Source of the DNA: Karalla daura
Lineage: Eukaryota > Chordata > Actinopteri > Chaetodontiformes > Leiognathidae
Direction of reading: 5' to 3'
NCBI GenBank assembly: GCA_029224185.1
Contig: CM055205.1
Location: forward strand, 9,953,636 to 10,017,635
DNA: 64,000 bases
Positions within the stretch are counted from its first letter, which is position 1, and the number at the start of each line of letters is the position of its first letter. Both the position numbers and the translations under genes were made by a program. The notes beneath the pieces were generated by a model that saw only the letters and a list, made by a program, of their open reading frames with translations, made no database searches and had not been told where the DNA came from. Below are positions 23,186 through 35,799 of this stretch, piece by piece.

Positions 23186-24381
23186 TGCAAAATAACTGCA
23201 CCTTCTAAATCATAAGCAAGCAACTCAGAAGTCATAACTGAATAGTCCTTTTGATTCAAATGAATCTAACATTTACCAGTACTCAAACACAAAATGCACT
23301 TAGACCAAATATAAAGGTTCTATGTCACTCAGATATTTCCATTTTTCTGAAGTATTCTCCTGTATTATTACATTTATGGGGGAAAAAACTATATCTACTA
23401 CTTTACAGCATGTATGTACTGTACAGATCCAGTCCAAAAACATACGGTATGTTTTATAACATGCTATTTTTCTTGTACATATTTTGTTTTTCATAACCAG
23501 CAACAAGCCTCATTATTGAACCCACAGACACGTATTTAGGTACATCTTTGGTCAGTTAAGTGAAAATCAGTGCTAGTATTGTGATACAAGTTTTGATGGT
23601 TTTAATAACAGCCTGAAATGTCCATATGATTATGGTTTAGAATATTTTGTAAATACATGTGTAATATAAATTCTGCTATTCTAAAATGAACATCTAACTT
23701 GAACACTCATGCACTGATACTTCAACAACAATAATCTAATATGTCCATGTGTAACACTTCAAATTGGAGCTTTTGTCACAATCATGATCAGATTTATTAC
23801 CAGGAAGATCCAAAAATTATCTATAGAGCTATGAGTAGCAGAATTATGAATTTGTATTACACTGGATCGTACCATTCAGTTAATATTTTCATTTATTGTA
23901 ACTGTCCTCTAATTGTAACTGTTTTTCAAGTATACACTAAACTGAATCTGGGTCAGATTTATTGACTCGGTGTTATACAACTTGGTTGCAGAGCTTTGAG
24001 GAATGTGCTTTGGTGATTGGTGCAGAAAACAGGGATGGTGGATGACACAAGTTTGCATAATACCTACTGAACAGAATAACAATAATGCGTGTATGCAGGC
24101 TGTAGGCCTCAGCGTGTGAGAGTTGCACCTCTCTAACACAGAGAAAATCTTTGCTGCTGGATGTTCACAGATCCGAGTGTTTCCTTCCTCGCTGAGCTCC
24201 GGAGGCTGCGGCTCCGCACCGGCTCTCGTGGCCGGTCCCGGCGCTCTCGGTGCCGTCGCGCTGTCATAACCAGACACCTTCCCCACATCCATCTCACCGT
24301 CTTTCCCTCGTCGTTCGATCCGAGTCTCCGCATGACCCCACAATCAAAACAAATCGACCACGCGTGCTTTTCCCGCAGCAA

Positions 24382-24389
24382 TGACGTCA
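24382..24389. promoter_or_regulatory. Consensus cAMP-response element
   Basis: TGACGTCA palindrome, 560 bp upstream of the fbxl2 start codon inside the CpG-rich block, next to GC-box-like sequence. The site is an exact match; occupancy by CREB/ATF factors is inferred. Confidence 0.5.
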
Positions 24390-24780
24390 CGTAGCCCCTC
24401 CCCTTCCCCCCGCAAGTAAACAGACAACAGCGCGAGGACTCGGCCGTGTCAGCGCACAGACGCTGGTTCGAGTCCGGCCGGACGCTCCCAGAAACTAGCC
24501 CGGAGTTAACCGTGTGTTTCTCGGCCAACTCCCGACGGTATTTCTCCTTATTTTTTGGGGAGCGAAGCCGAGGAGGAGGTGGAGGGAGGGGGGGCAGCTG
24601 ACTCGCGATGAAGGGAGAGGCGGAAGTGAAGTCACTTGACAGACCGTCCATGTTATTATTGTTATTTTGGTTGGCCCTGCGATGAGACGGGCCGGGGAGG
24701 TCTCCGAGACAACCAGCGCCACCAGCGACAAGACCGCTGCAGACGACGCCACTGCCCGCACTGCCTGACCCGGAGACAGC

Positions 24781-24860
24781 GGGAGGAGGAGGAGGAGGAG
24801 GAGGAGGAGGTGGTGGTGGTGGTGGTGGTGGTGGAGGAGGAGGAGGAGGGTGGAGGAGGG
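24781..24860. repeat. (GGA)n(GGT)n(GGA)n trinucleotide array
   Basis: About nine GGA, eight GGT and further GGA units on the transcribed-sense strand, just upstream of the fbxl2 start codon. Confidence 0.95.
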
Positions 24861-24948
24861 TGTGAGGACTCCCCCCCCACACCTCCTGCACTACTCCGAA
24901 AATAAAACGGCGACAAAAACAATAAGGAGGGGACGTGGCACCGCAGAC

Positions 24949-24978
24949 ATGAACGGTATCACCAAGGGCCGGTTCGAG
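24949..24978 (+). CDS. fbxl2: fbxl2 exon 1 (start codon)
   Basis: ATG in context GCAGACATGA gives MNGITKGRFE and then donor GAG|GTAATG, phase 0. The N-terminal peptide is FBXL20-like. Confidence 0.88.
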
Positions 24979-25272
24979 GTAATGACACCGAAGCTGCTAA
25001 TGCTTCCAACTGTGTGTTTCCAGTAGACGTGGGAGTCGTGGGGGGCTTGTATAAGCAAAGTGTGTATGTGTGTGTGAGTGTGTGTGTGTGTGCGTGCGTG
25101 CGTGCGTGTTCCTAATTTTACATGCAGTCTGCAGCCGAGGCGTATTTGTTGGTCAAGGGTAATCCGAATTATTGTCCTGGCGCACCAGCAGACAGACAGA
25201 CAACAACACGGGGCTGAGGACTGCGGGACAGGAGGGCTGTGGCTCAGGGTCGTCCACAGAGCAGGGCTGGGG

Positions 25273-25315
<43 letters not shown>

Positions 25316-26182
25316 GCTGGCTGCATGTCGCCTGAGGTTACAGGCTTTCTGGATTGGGGTGGAGGAGGAGGAGGAGGAGGAGGAATAGGGGGAGGAGGGG
25401 GAGGAGGAGGAAGAGTGGAGGGCTGCAGATGGGGAGTATAATGTTGTAAATACAAGCAGGATTCGGTTAGTCAGCATTACCTGTGAACGTCAGGTGCTCC
25501 CCTCCACAGATGTGTGTGTGTGTGTGTGTGTGCGTGCAGGAATCGGGGATGATACAGGAGATGAGAGGGTGCTGGGAAACACATCGCATCGTGTTTACTT
25601 TGCTACCACTACCCCTGCATAATTTGCAATCATTTTGTTGTTGTTGCTAGGAGGGTGACACACATAATGCACACCCTACCAGCTGTATCCGAGATGCAGA
25701 GATGGGATCATTCAGATCTGTTACTTCATGGTGTGTGTGTGCATGTGTGTGTGGCAGTAAAATGTACTGAAAGTATCAAAGGAAAACACCAGATTTGTCG
25801 TTGTTTGCTGTTGAGGAGGTGAGACAAACACGTGCCCTTTCAGGTGGATCAGACCTTACAGTAGAGGAAGTATTTAGACCTGCCACACACACCCTTTTAG
25901 GTTGATCAGACTTCCAGTCGTGTATGTATTCAGATCTGTTACTTAATGATATATGAATGAAAACTATGACACTCATAGCAGGGCACCTGTGCTGAAAGTA
26001 AAAAAAAAACAAACTCACATGATGTGTGTTGTTTGTCGTTGTGAAGGTGACACCAATACACACACATACACACCCTTTCGGCTGGATCAGACCTACAGTA
26101 GTGGAAATGTTCAGATCTGTCACACAACACCCTTTTAGGTCGATCAGAGCTTCAGTGGAAGACCTACTCGGATGTGTTACTC

Positions 26183-26261
<79 letters not shown>

Positions 26262-29200
26262 TGTGATGGTGCAGCATGAATACTTTTCTAGTGAACAAGT
26301 AAAAGTATGACGGTTGTATTGGTGAAATGTACTGAGAAAATATGTCATGTTGTTGCTGGGAAGGTGACACACACACACACACACACCCTTTCAGGTGTAT
26401 CAGAGCTGTAGTAACGTAGTATTAAGATGCATTACTTAATAATGTATGAATAATGATATGTGAAGATAAAGCAAAAAGAGCCTCACGTTATCCTATCAAA
26501 CGTGATGCAGTTCTGGGTGTCGTCACTGACACAAGGTGGAGTGAGAACATGTTTTACTTCATTATAAACTTCATGTTTTAGGATACGTATATGTGCTCTG
26601 CGCCTGCACAGCTGTGGAGTGGGCTAAAAAGGCTCTTTGTTTGGCTCTGAACCGCACTATGGTTACTGTATGAAGTAGCATAAAATGCAAATACCTACGT
26701 GAAGTACACATGGCTCAGAATGTCCGCTAGGTACCGTGCAGCACTTGGGCAGACATACTTTGCGACTTTCCACCACTTTGTGCGCTTCCAGGTGCACCTT
26801 CGGAGCGCTAGCCGCCAAGTTTTGCTGTGTCACAGCTTTTCTGCCACAAACCCTCGATCCCACCCGACTGGCTGCCCCCGTCCGAAACGACACAGTCGTC
26901 ATTCTCTGAGGTCTGACTCGATGCCACCTGAGCTTCTCCGTCGGTGGCGTGAAGGTGTGGAGAGGAGTGAAGGAGAGTGAATGGGAGCAGGAGGTGGGAG
27001 GTGTGCGCTGCCATATCAGTGGATTTCTCAACAGGGCAGGGTAAGCTCCTTACGAGCAGATGGAAACCAGTGCACGGTGGGAAACAAGCTGTTGTGTGGC
27101 AATGAGACGAGGGTCGACCTCCTCCTAATCAACACCTGGCACAAGCCGCCCCCTCCACCCACCGCCCTCCCACCCCCATCATTGTTGTCAGGGGCAAGGA
27201 ATCGAAAACTTAATATGACCCAGATCCGATTTCCACATAGCAGCTTCATTGCGGAGCGACTCTAAAACCGGAGCCATGCCGGTCGGGCGTCCAGATTTGC
27301 ATATGAAGCCTGTTGTACACTGTCTAGGAATAGGAGTATGACTGCAGAGAGGAACTCCCTGCTCGGGAATGCTGCTCCGCTGGCACGGGCAACCAGGGCA
27401 CCAGAACGCCGAGGCGATGGGATGGCTTTGAAGCTCCGCTGTCATAATGTTACACCTGGCAGGAATGACTGAGATTACACACCTAATGCCGGGCTCGGGC
27501 CTCTCTACCTGGCAGCCTCCACCGTGGGGTTTGGTTCTTCCCAGCTGGAAGGGAGAGAGAGGAGAATGGATCGTAAATAGCCTCTTCTGATTAATGGCCC
27601 GGCCTATTAATAACGGGGGGGAAAATGTCCATCACAAGGTCCGATAGCTCCGAAAGGTAGCATCATCGAATTACTTGTTTTGTATGACCAATTCAGTAAC
27701 CGTATTAGCCACAGAAACATAATCAGAGTCTTTTATAAGTGGTTAATTGTGTTAGTTGATTCTCAGGGAGGGGCACATGGTGGATGAGAGGCTGGCGCTG
27801 TTGCCACAGAACAAGAAGGTCCCGGGTTTGACTACGGCCTTTTCTCCAGTTACTACACTTTGCCTGTCAGTCCAAAAAATGCATGTTTGGATTGATTGGA
27901 GACTCCAAACATTCCCTGGTTTTGGGAGTGTGGGTGAATAGTGTGTGTGTGTGCCCTGTAATTGACAGATGACCAGTAGAAAGTGGGTAATATGATGAAT
28001 GGATGGACGGATAGATAGAGAAAGCTCCAGAGTCACAAATGTTCTTATTCCCAATGAGCTGAACAAAACCAGATACTTGGGAAAGCATCTTTGTGCTCGA
28101 GGGAGTCGTGCCAGGTGTTTTTCACAGTTTTCTGTTGTTTCATACACCAAACAATTGGTTAATGGAGAAACCGACGAACAAAAAGTAAAGCCCTGGAGTG
28201 TGCCACACGAGACGAAAGAGAAAAGAGAAGCTGACCTGAATCAGCAAATGTGTAGTCTTTACTTCCTGATAAGTGACCCGGGGTGGCTGCTTCTCTATCA
28301 AGCTTGTGGATCTGAATGTCTCTCCATTGACCCGGGGGCTCCTGGTTCTGCAGGCGGCAGCGTGGAGAGGTGGCTTTGTGGGTAATTCCCTGGCCGTGCC
28401 TGCCGGGGGTTTTGTCTCCATTGTGTTTATCTTTGTGTGAAGATAAAGGTCGAAGGTGAATGATGTGTTACAGAGGTGGTTCGGAATTAAGTCTAAATTT
28501 AGTCCTAAATCCTAAGCCACCTCTGGCTCTAGAGAGAGACACAGGGTCCATGCGCCGTAGAGCTCGTCTACTGACCGGACTCTTCACAGCAGTCCGTACG
28601 GACCCTGTGCTACAATTAAGGTCAATGTACTTTCTGCTTATTCGGTTGTCACAGTTCTAACTATATCTGAGACCGCAGGACACATGACGCTGATCAGGGC
28701 TTTCTTCCTCCGTGTGCAGAGCTGCTGTGAAGCTTCCTATAGAGGCTCCCCGGGCCTGGCCCTCCTGGCTAGGTGTAGGAAAAGTGTTGTCCAGCGCAGA
28801 GGTATGCAGGAAACCAGGCGGTGCTGGCTACATCCTGGAGCCGCCACAGGCCCGAGCAGCAGGCCCAGATCGGATCTGGAACGCGCGCCGGCGCCAAAAG
28901 TCAAACCGAGCCGAGTTAATCTTCTGCCGGACCTTGACCGGACCCCCTCCCCGCCTGCTGTCTTTTTGATCTCACTTCCCCTCAAATGGCTCTTACTTCC
29001 TCTCCTCCCCGCTCCCGCTCTGACTCTCTGGAAAAAACAGAAAAGAAAAATGGAGGTCTCTGTGCAGGTTTTCCTCTCGGTCCCTGGCCGTCCCTTTGTT
29101 CGCCTGCTCCCGCCTCCCTCCTCCTTCATTACCCCGTCTTTTCCAGGAGCACCGCATCTGTCACGGAGCCCCGCCGGAGCCAGGGCGCTCTTTTCCAGCA

Positions 29201-30360
29201 CCCACCTTTGCTCCTCCTAAGCCGTGCACCCCCCCCCCCCTCGCTCCCGCCTGTGTTTTCCCATTCGGGTGTTTGAGCCTGCGTGTGGCACAGCGGGGAG
29301 TCCCCCTCATTAGACGCAGCCTCGGAGTCTTGGAGGAGACGAGGGTGCGTGTCACGTCTGCAGAGGCGCTGCGACTGTGGCGGTTTGCCGTCATTTACAT
29401 TCACGGCCGAGCGCGGCCCACCTCATCCAGAACGTTCTGCCTCTGCTCTTCACACACCGAGGTCTGACTCCGATCACCTGCATGCTTGTAAGTGTGTGTG
29501 CGTGCGCGTGTGTGTGTGTGTGTCCCACTCAGCAGATGGCCAGACATCCAGCGAGTAGACTAATTGAGATAAGCATGCCAACAAGCTGACCAGGCTAACA
29601 GAATTATAAGCTTGTGAGGAGGGGACGCTGAAAGCCAAATGAAGCCCTGGCTTGCTTGCGAGCGTCGCTTAAAGGACTCGTAGCTTTTTTTTTTCCCTCC
29701 CTCTCCCCCACTTCGCTGTTCCAGTAGCCGGGGAAGATTATTCATGGATGAGATCACATGCTTTGTCATAAACCAGCGCTCACGTGCTCTTCCGGGTGTG
29801 GAAAGTGTCGCCGCTCGACGTGATTGTTCCTCCCGCCCCCGCTGCTTCCATCACATAATGTTGCCCGAACAAAGACCCAGGCTGCCCAGGAAATGGCCAG
29901 ATCGGAGCCGGAAATGAGGTGGTTAGCGTTCGCATGTGGCACATGGACCCACAAGTGCAACAGGGAAGTTTTCAGTATGTCGTATGACTGTGACTTCATG
30001 AACCACACTGTGACAAAGACGAATCGTCCAAACTTTTTAGTCCTTTGTGGCAGCAGATTACCTCTGCTGGACTTCTGGAAGATGCGGTTTGATTTCAGCA
30101 ACCCCAGGCTTCAAATACCTGGAGCTTTGGCTGAGCTTTGGTATTGGATTACTCCGTCGTTGGGACCATGATAGAGACCTACTGAGCAGTGGTCTGATCC
30201 TCATACTGAGCGTGTATGTGTGGACTAAGTGAACTGAACCTTTACACACATTCCCAATTTATGGAACAAAACAGTATTGTCCCAGAGCTCTTGTGATTCT
30301 CTCATGATGCTTTCAATGTTCCGATCCCTTTTCTCATTGTTTGTCTCAGTCTCCTTGTGC

Positions 30361-30394
<34 letters not shown>

Positions 30395-31004
30395 GCACGC
30401 ACACACACACACACGCACATGCATAGACACGAACACAGACACTCATTCATTGCCGTTGTGTATCTTGTGTCTCCGCAGGTGTTCTCAAACAGCGATGAAG
30501 CCCCCATTAACAAGAAGCTCCCCAAAGAGCTTCTTCTTAGGTAAGATTAATAATACAGAACCTACACACACACAAACACACACACACACACACAATATAA
30601 CACTTCATACCTTGGGGCAACGGCTTAGGTCAGGGTTACTCATTAGCTGAGGCGGCCTTCAACGGTGTGTGTGTGTTGTGTGTTTGTTTTGTCACCAGGT
30701 GTGTGTGTGTGCATTGTGTGTGTGTGTGTGTGTGTGTGTGTTTTTCGTATGATGGACAGTATCTCGGTCACTGGTCTGAAATGAGGTTCTGTTAACTGTG
30801 TGACCTACAGACCAATATTATGTCCCCTGTGACCCATATATCTAACAACACACACACACAGTCATTCTCCACACTAATTTATGTGCATTTTGTGTGTGTC
30901 TGTGTGTTTGAAGGAGGTGCACCTGCGCGTAGTCGTCCTGCAGAGACCGGGCTGAATGTCTCTGCGGCGTGCTGGGCCTATGCACGCTGTATGTGTCCAT
31001 GTGT

Positions 31005-31067
<63 letters not shown>

Positions 31068-31407
31068 TGCTATAAATAGCCTGTCTTAGCTGGTGGGGAA
31101 TTCCGCAGTGCTGTGCTCCTCTGCTGCTCCAGCTGTGCTCCACAGAGACAACCAGTACACCTATCAGCACCAGCGCAGCGTTCACTGGTGGACTGGAAAA
31201 ACAGCACATGACCCCCTGTCACATGTGTCATGCTGCGACACTTATACAACAGCAGCCCTGGGAGAGACTCGCGAACACGCCAGCAACTCTCCCCCTTCCA
31301 CCATGGAAAGTGGGTTGACGGCCGGGCCTCTTCCTCTATTTTCTATTTTTCTGTAGCAATCGTGATTTTACAGCCTGCCTGTTGTGTTGTCTCAGGTGGA
31401 CTCCCAC

Positions 31408-31439
<32 letters not shown>

Positions 31440-32402
31440 GCCACCTTGAAGACAAATGGTCATGGAATCACACCCAGGAAGTGGCTTCACGCTCCAACGT
31501 AATTGGAGTAAATGGGTATGGCCTGTACGGAGGCCGGGGCCGTCACAGCGGGTTCAACATGAGGCCAAGCGCCTGTGAGACAATTAGCCGAACAGATGCT
31601 CCGCTCCACGCGTTTAGATTCTATCTCCGACCTTTGGGTTTTTACACTTTCTCGGAGGCTAACGATCATGTCTTTGATTGCCGATCAATCACCCAATTAC
31701 GCGCTAACGCTCCTCCTTTGCTCCACCGACAGTCTGAAGCCTGGAGACGCTGTGATATGAGGAACCGGAGCGTTTGGCCCACTTGCTCGACACATCCGGC
31801 AGAATGAGACGCAGACCAGGGCGTTGTCTTCGTATGGCTAATCGAGCAATGGGGCAGCTCTGAAATACATGACCCCAGCCGATTAGAAGGGAACCGCTCG
31901 TCGTTCTGACATGTAATGAGGACGTTTCGAGGGAGATCTCCCCCGTGGTATCAGTGGCGACGTGTGAACTCAAAACCCCTCGCGCTTCCTGTCTGGTACG
32001 GCTGCCAGCGGGGCCGAGCACCTGGCTTGTTTGCGTGTGTGTGTGTGCGTGCGCGTGTGTGTGTGTGTGTGCTGCTCAGCTGCGGCGTGCTGCTGAAGAA
32101 GCCCGGCCGGCAGGCAGCGGGCGGGGAGTTCGGGGAGGTTCAGGGTCTCCTTACCCCCCAAAGCGCTGACTCAGCACCCTCCCCGTCACCAGCCCGGTCC
32201 ACGTCGGGCCGGGGTTGCCATGGCGACGGGTCCCCGGCTCGCGGGGGGGGGGGGCTCGCCTCTCTTATCTAGCCATGCTTGAACGGCCAGGTGTGCGTTT
32301 TTTATCAACAAATGAGTCTGTGCTCCATTAAAATCCCATTATGCGGCGGGTCAGGAGGAAAATAGGCAGGATTTGACCGAGCAATGAAAAGCCGATAACT
32401 TA

Positions 32403-32453
<51 letters not shown>

Positions 32454-34967
32454 CTCTCTCAGTCTCTCTCTCTGTCTCTGATTCGGGGGAGCTTTTGCCC
32501 CGTGACGTGGAAAGTGGAAAGCGCGCTGGTTGGCGTCGTGCTTGTGAATTTGGCTGTGTTATGTCACCTCGTTGTGTCAAAAAAAAAGAAAGAAAAAGAG
32601 CCCACTTCAGTGATGGAGCAGTGGAGCGGGGCTGCAACAAATGATTGCCTTTGTACTCGATGAAACCGTCGGATCGGTTTGGACTGTAAAATGTTCGAAA
32701 AGTGGCGAGAAGGCTGGCGACGTGTGCCTCACAAAGGCTGAAATGAAAGTCCTCCAGTGCTCAAATACGGACTCCTATGAGTGATCTGTTTAAAAATATG
32801 CTCCAAACGAGCCAATTAGCCAATCAGGAGTTGATTCATCCGCTCCCCCCCCCATCCAAACGTGAGCCACGCTGAAACCAGGGCTGGCGGCGCGGCTGTC
32901 AGACAGGGCCCACCCAAAGTGGGGCCCGGCCGGCCGCCTCCCTGTGAGCGTGGTGAAGAGAGAGAGCCCGTCCTCTCTTTTGCACATAATGGAAAGTCAG
33001 ATTGTGTTTGATTAAAACAGACAGCCGGTCAATAATCAGCGTGGCGGCCATTAACCAGTTATTAGAACGGGAGATCGATGGGCGCCTGCTTGATTGGTCA
33101 ACTTGTCTGCTGGCCTGCCCTCACCCCCATGTGTGTGTGCGTGTGTGCGTGTGTGTGTGTGTGTGTGTGTCGGCCATGCTCGGGACCCCCCCCCCCCCCC
33201 AGACACAAGGCTCCCGTGTAGATTAGAAGGGACGTGTCCCGACGTGGCCTGGGCCCGGCTCGCATCAAAACACACAGCCTTTGTCTGCGCCTATAGGAAG
33301 GCGGACAATGGCCGGCTCCTGTTTCCCCCGGGGTTCGGCGGACATTCAGGCCCCAGCTGCGCTCGGAGCGCTGGCGCCCTGACAAGCCTCCGTACAGCTC
33401 AGATCCTCCGCCGCCGCGTGCGCCCCGAGGCGCCTCCGAGGGCGCCCGGGAACTCCTACACGCTGCGGGTGTGTGTGTGTGTGTGTTCCTGTACAGTACG
33501 CTCGCCTGTCTGTCTGTCCGTGTGTCTGCGTGTCCCATGCTGTCTGTGGCCTTGCCTGTCCGAGTGCCAGAGATTACTCATTGGCAGATTAATGGATTGA
33601 GCTGACCCAGTAGCCTGCTGCATGCAGCCCTTTGTGGCCGGGCAGGCCCGCAGCTCAAACGCTGGCTTGTGTCTGTTCTGTGGGGCTACCGACCCAACGC
33701 TGGGGATTGTTCTGTCTTCCACTGACACGCGCGCACACATATATGAAGTCACACAAAAGGAACATGTTAAAGAGGGCGGGGGGGCACCCATTGAAGCCAG
33801 GAAGTGAGCCCTCAGTGATCCCTCTTTGTTGTTGTTTGTCTCTCTTTCCAGAATATTCTCCTATCTGGATGTGGTCACACTCTGTAGGTGTGCCCAGGTG
33901 TCCAAGGTGAGCGCCTCCCCCTCTACCCCCTCCAAGCTGCCCACCGTTGACTAACACACGCTGCTCGTCTTTCTCTTTGCTGTGTTTTTGAAGAGAAGGA
34001 CAACAGGGTGCCCTGATTGAATCCTGTGGAAGTATGCGTAGCACAGTGCCACCTGCTGGCGGAGCCTACGCTGGCTCCCCCCAGTGCACTGCAGCTGAGG
34101 GCCGTTCATGAATGAGCTATCTGTGAATAATGAGGGCCCGGCACGTGGGCTGCGACCGCAGAGCTGCGGCGGCTGCATCTCTGGCTACGACCCCAGAGCA
34201 TCTCTGGGAGTTAAGACCTAAACATGGCGCTACGTCTCAGCTGTTAGCCATCGACCCGAGCCCGCCCTTCAACAGCATTTTCCCTCTGAGACTCATGAAA
34301 GGCCACTGCAGGAAGTCAGTGTGTCTTTTAATCCATATGATTTTTCCAAGATTGTTCAGGTTTCAAACGATGTGTTTTTTTCTATTTCTGGGGTTTTACC
34401 TCCTGTAATCATGCAGGTGGATGAGCAACAAGTGAAGGATGTCACGGTTTATGTCCTGCTGATATGTACTCTCCCCATTTAGACAAGATTATCAAATCTG
34501 TCGGTTAAAATGGACTCTGGAGTGTGAGACTGAAAAAAAAGTATTGTAAAGGATTATTATAAGGGATTGTAATCCCAAGAGCCTATGGTGACATTTCCAG
34601 GTCTCTAAACCCAAATGTCTCGGGTCATAATCATAACAAATAGGGGAAATTAGCAATATTGGATAAAGAAGCAGAAATGCCAGCTTGCGTTCTCGGTCAT
34701 AGTTTGTGAGCAAACAGCGGAGGCCGGGCCACCATGTGCATTCATTTCTCCCAGTCATTATGACTATTATGATAACAACAGAGCCCTGCACCTCTGTCTG
34801 ACCCACATGTCTGTCCCTGTCCGCAACCCGTCTGTCGCCCCTGCCAGGCGTGGAACGTCCTGGCCCTGGATGGCAGCAACTGGCAGAAGATCGACCTGTT
34901 CAACTTCCAGACGGACATAGAGGTGAGGGCAGGGCCAGGGCGTGTTGCGCTGGGGGACAGAGCGGAC

Positions 34968-35003
<36 letters not shown>

Positions 35004-35132
35004 TGTGCTGGACCGCGTGTGCTTGTTGAGTAGCTTTATCCAGCCCCGGGCTTAGTGCTGGGTCAGTAGGCTTTGGTGCCGACTGTGACGTCGCAGCTGA
35101 TCCTCTGTCCCGTGGCCCTGTCCATCCCTTTG

Positions 35133-35220
<88 letters not shown>

Positions 35221-35768
35221 AGGGCCGGGTAGTGGAGAACATTTCCAAGCGTTGCGGAGGCTTCCTGAGGCAGCTGAGCCTCCGGGGCTGCCTGAGCGTG
35301 GGAGATGCCTCCATGAAGTGAGACTCTCGTTACGTAGCAGAACAGACACGGGTCCCGCTCCTTCTCCTTCTCCTCAGACGGCCGTTTGTTTGTCTGATTA
35401 CTCGCCGGAGTGAAGCCCGAGCCGCCACAGTCTCGGGGGAGTCTGCTCCGGAGAGACTCTCATTGCACCCTTAAATCTCCTCTTCACAGTGCGCACAAAA
35501 GCGACAACAAAAAGGAGACGGTGTCAGTTGCGTGTCTACATGGCACCTCTACCTCTCGAGCCGGGCAGGTTTCTAGCGCCTCTGTAAGCAAACGATCCAA
35601 AGAACCACAAGCTGTTCTCCGGAGAGTAGAAAATAGAAACACTATACAGTATGCGAGCTGTACCACAACCTCCCACGGGCTCCTAGATGACTCTGTTAAT
35701 TGGCTCCCGAGCAGCTCCCAGCATCTGACTCTCTTATTTACTCAATGAAGCGACTCCCGACAAAGTCC

Positions 35769-35799
<31 letters not shown>

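Larger units (their letters stand above)
17851..24150. other. Intergenic region between divergent susd5 and fbxl2
   Basis: About 6.3 kb without a supportable gene. Holds (GA)n and (GATA)n arrays, (GT)n tracts at 18705-18787, 19370-19410 and 20400-20460, two dispersed-repeat fragments (21635-21745 and 23025-23185), and an imperfect tandem duplication at 22651-22720. The remainder is AT-rich (especially 23200-24100). Confidence 0.65.
24160..24980 (+). promoter_or_regulatory. fbxl2: fbxl2 CpG-rich promoter and 5' UTR
   Basis: GC- and CpG-rich block ending at the first coding exon. It contains a full palindromic CRE (TGACGTCA, 24382-24389) followed by pyrimidine-rich Sp1-like CCCCTCCCC. A purine GGA/GGT repeat (24781-24860) lies within 90-170 bp of the start codon. 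No TATA box is evident. The exact transcription start is unknown. Confidence 0.65.
24979..30478 (+). other. fbxl2 intron 1
   Basis: About 5.5 kb. Holds a CCTG array and a GGA array near 25272-25412, a diverged local repeat array with GT tracts (25636-26720), dispersed-repeat copy 5 (27765-28015) and a CpG-rich block at about 28840-29470. No coding exon was supported, although several frames are open across the CpG block. Confidence 0.65.

Noticed and set aside
24133..24891. 252-codon - strand frame with a long proline run
   Set aside because: Arises from the GGA/GGT repeat and CpG-rich promoter of fbxl2. No recognisable domain and no sign of splicing.
27815..27840. tRNA-like B box
   Set aside because: It is part of dispersed-repeat copy 5. 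There is no cloverleaf or A box at the required spacing, so it is not a tRNA gene.
28684..29220. 178-codon + strand frame in fbxl2 intron 1
   Set aside because: Open on several frames and both strands because the block is GC-rich. No domain, no convincing start or donor.
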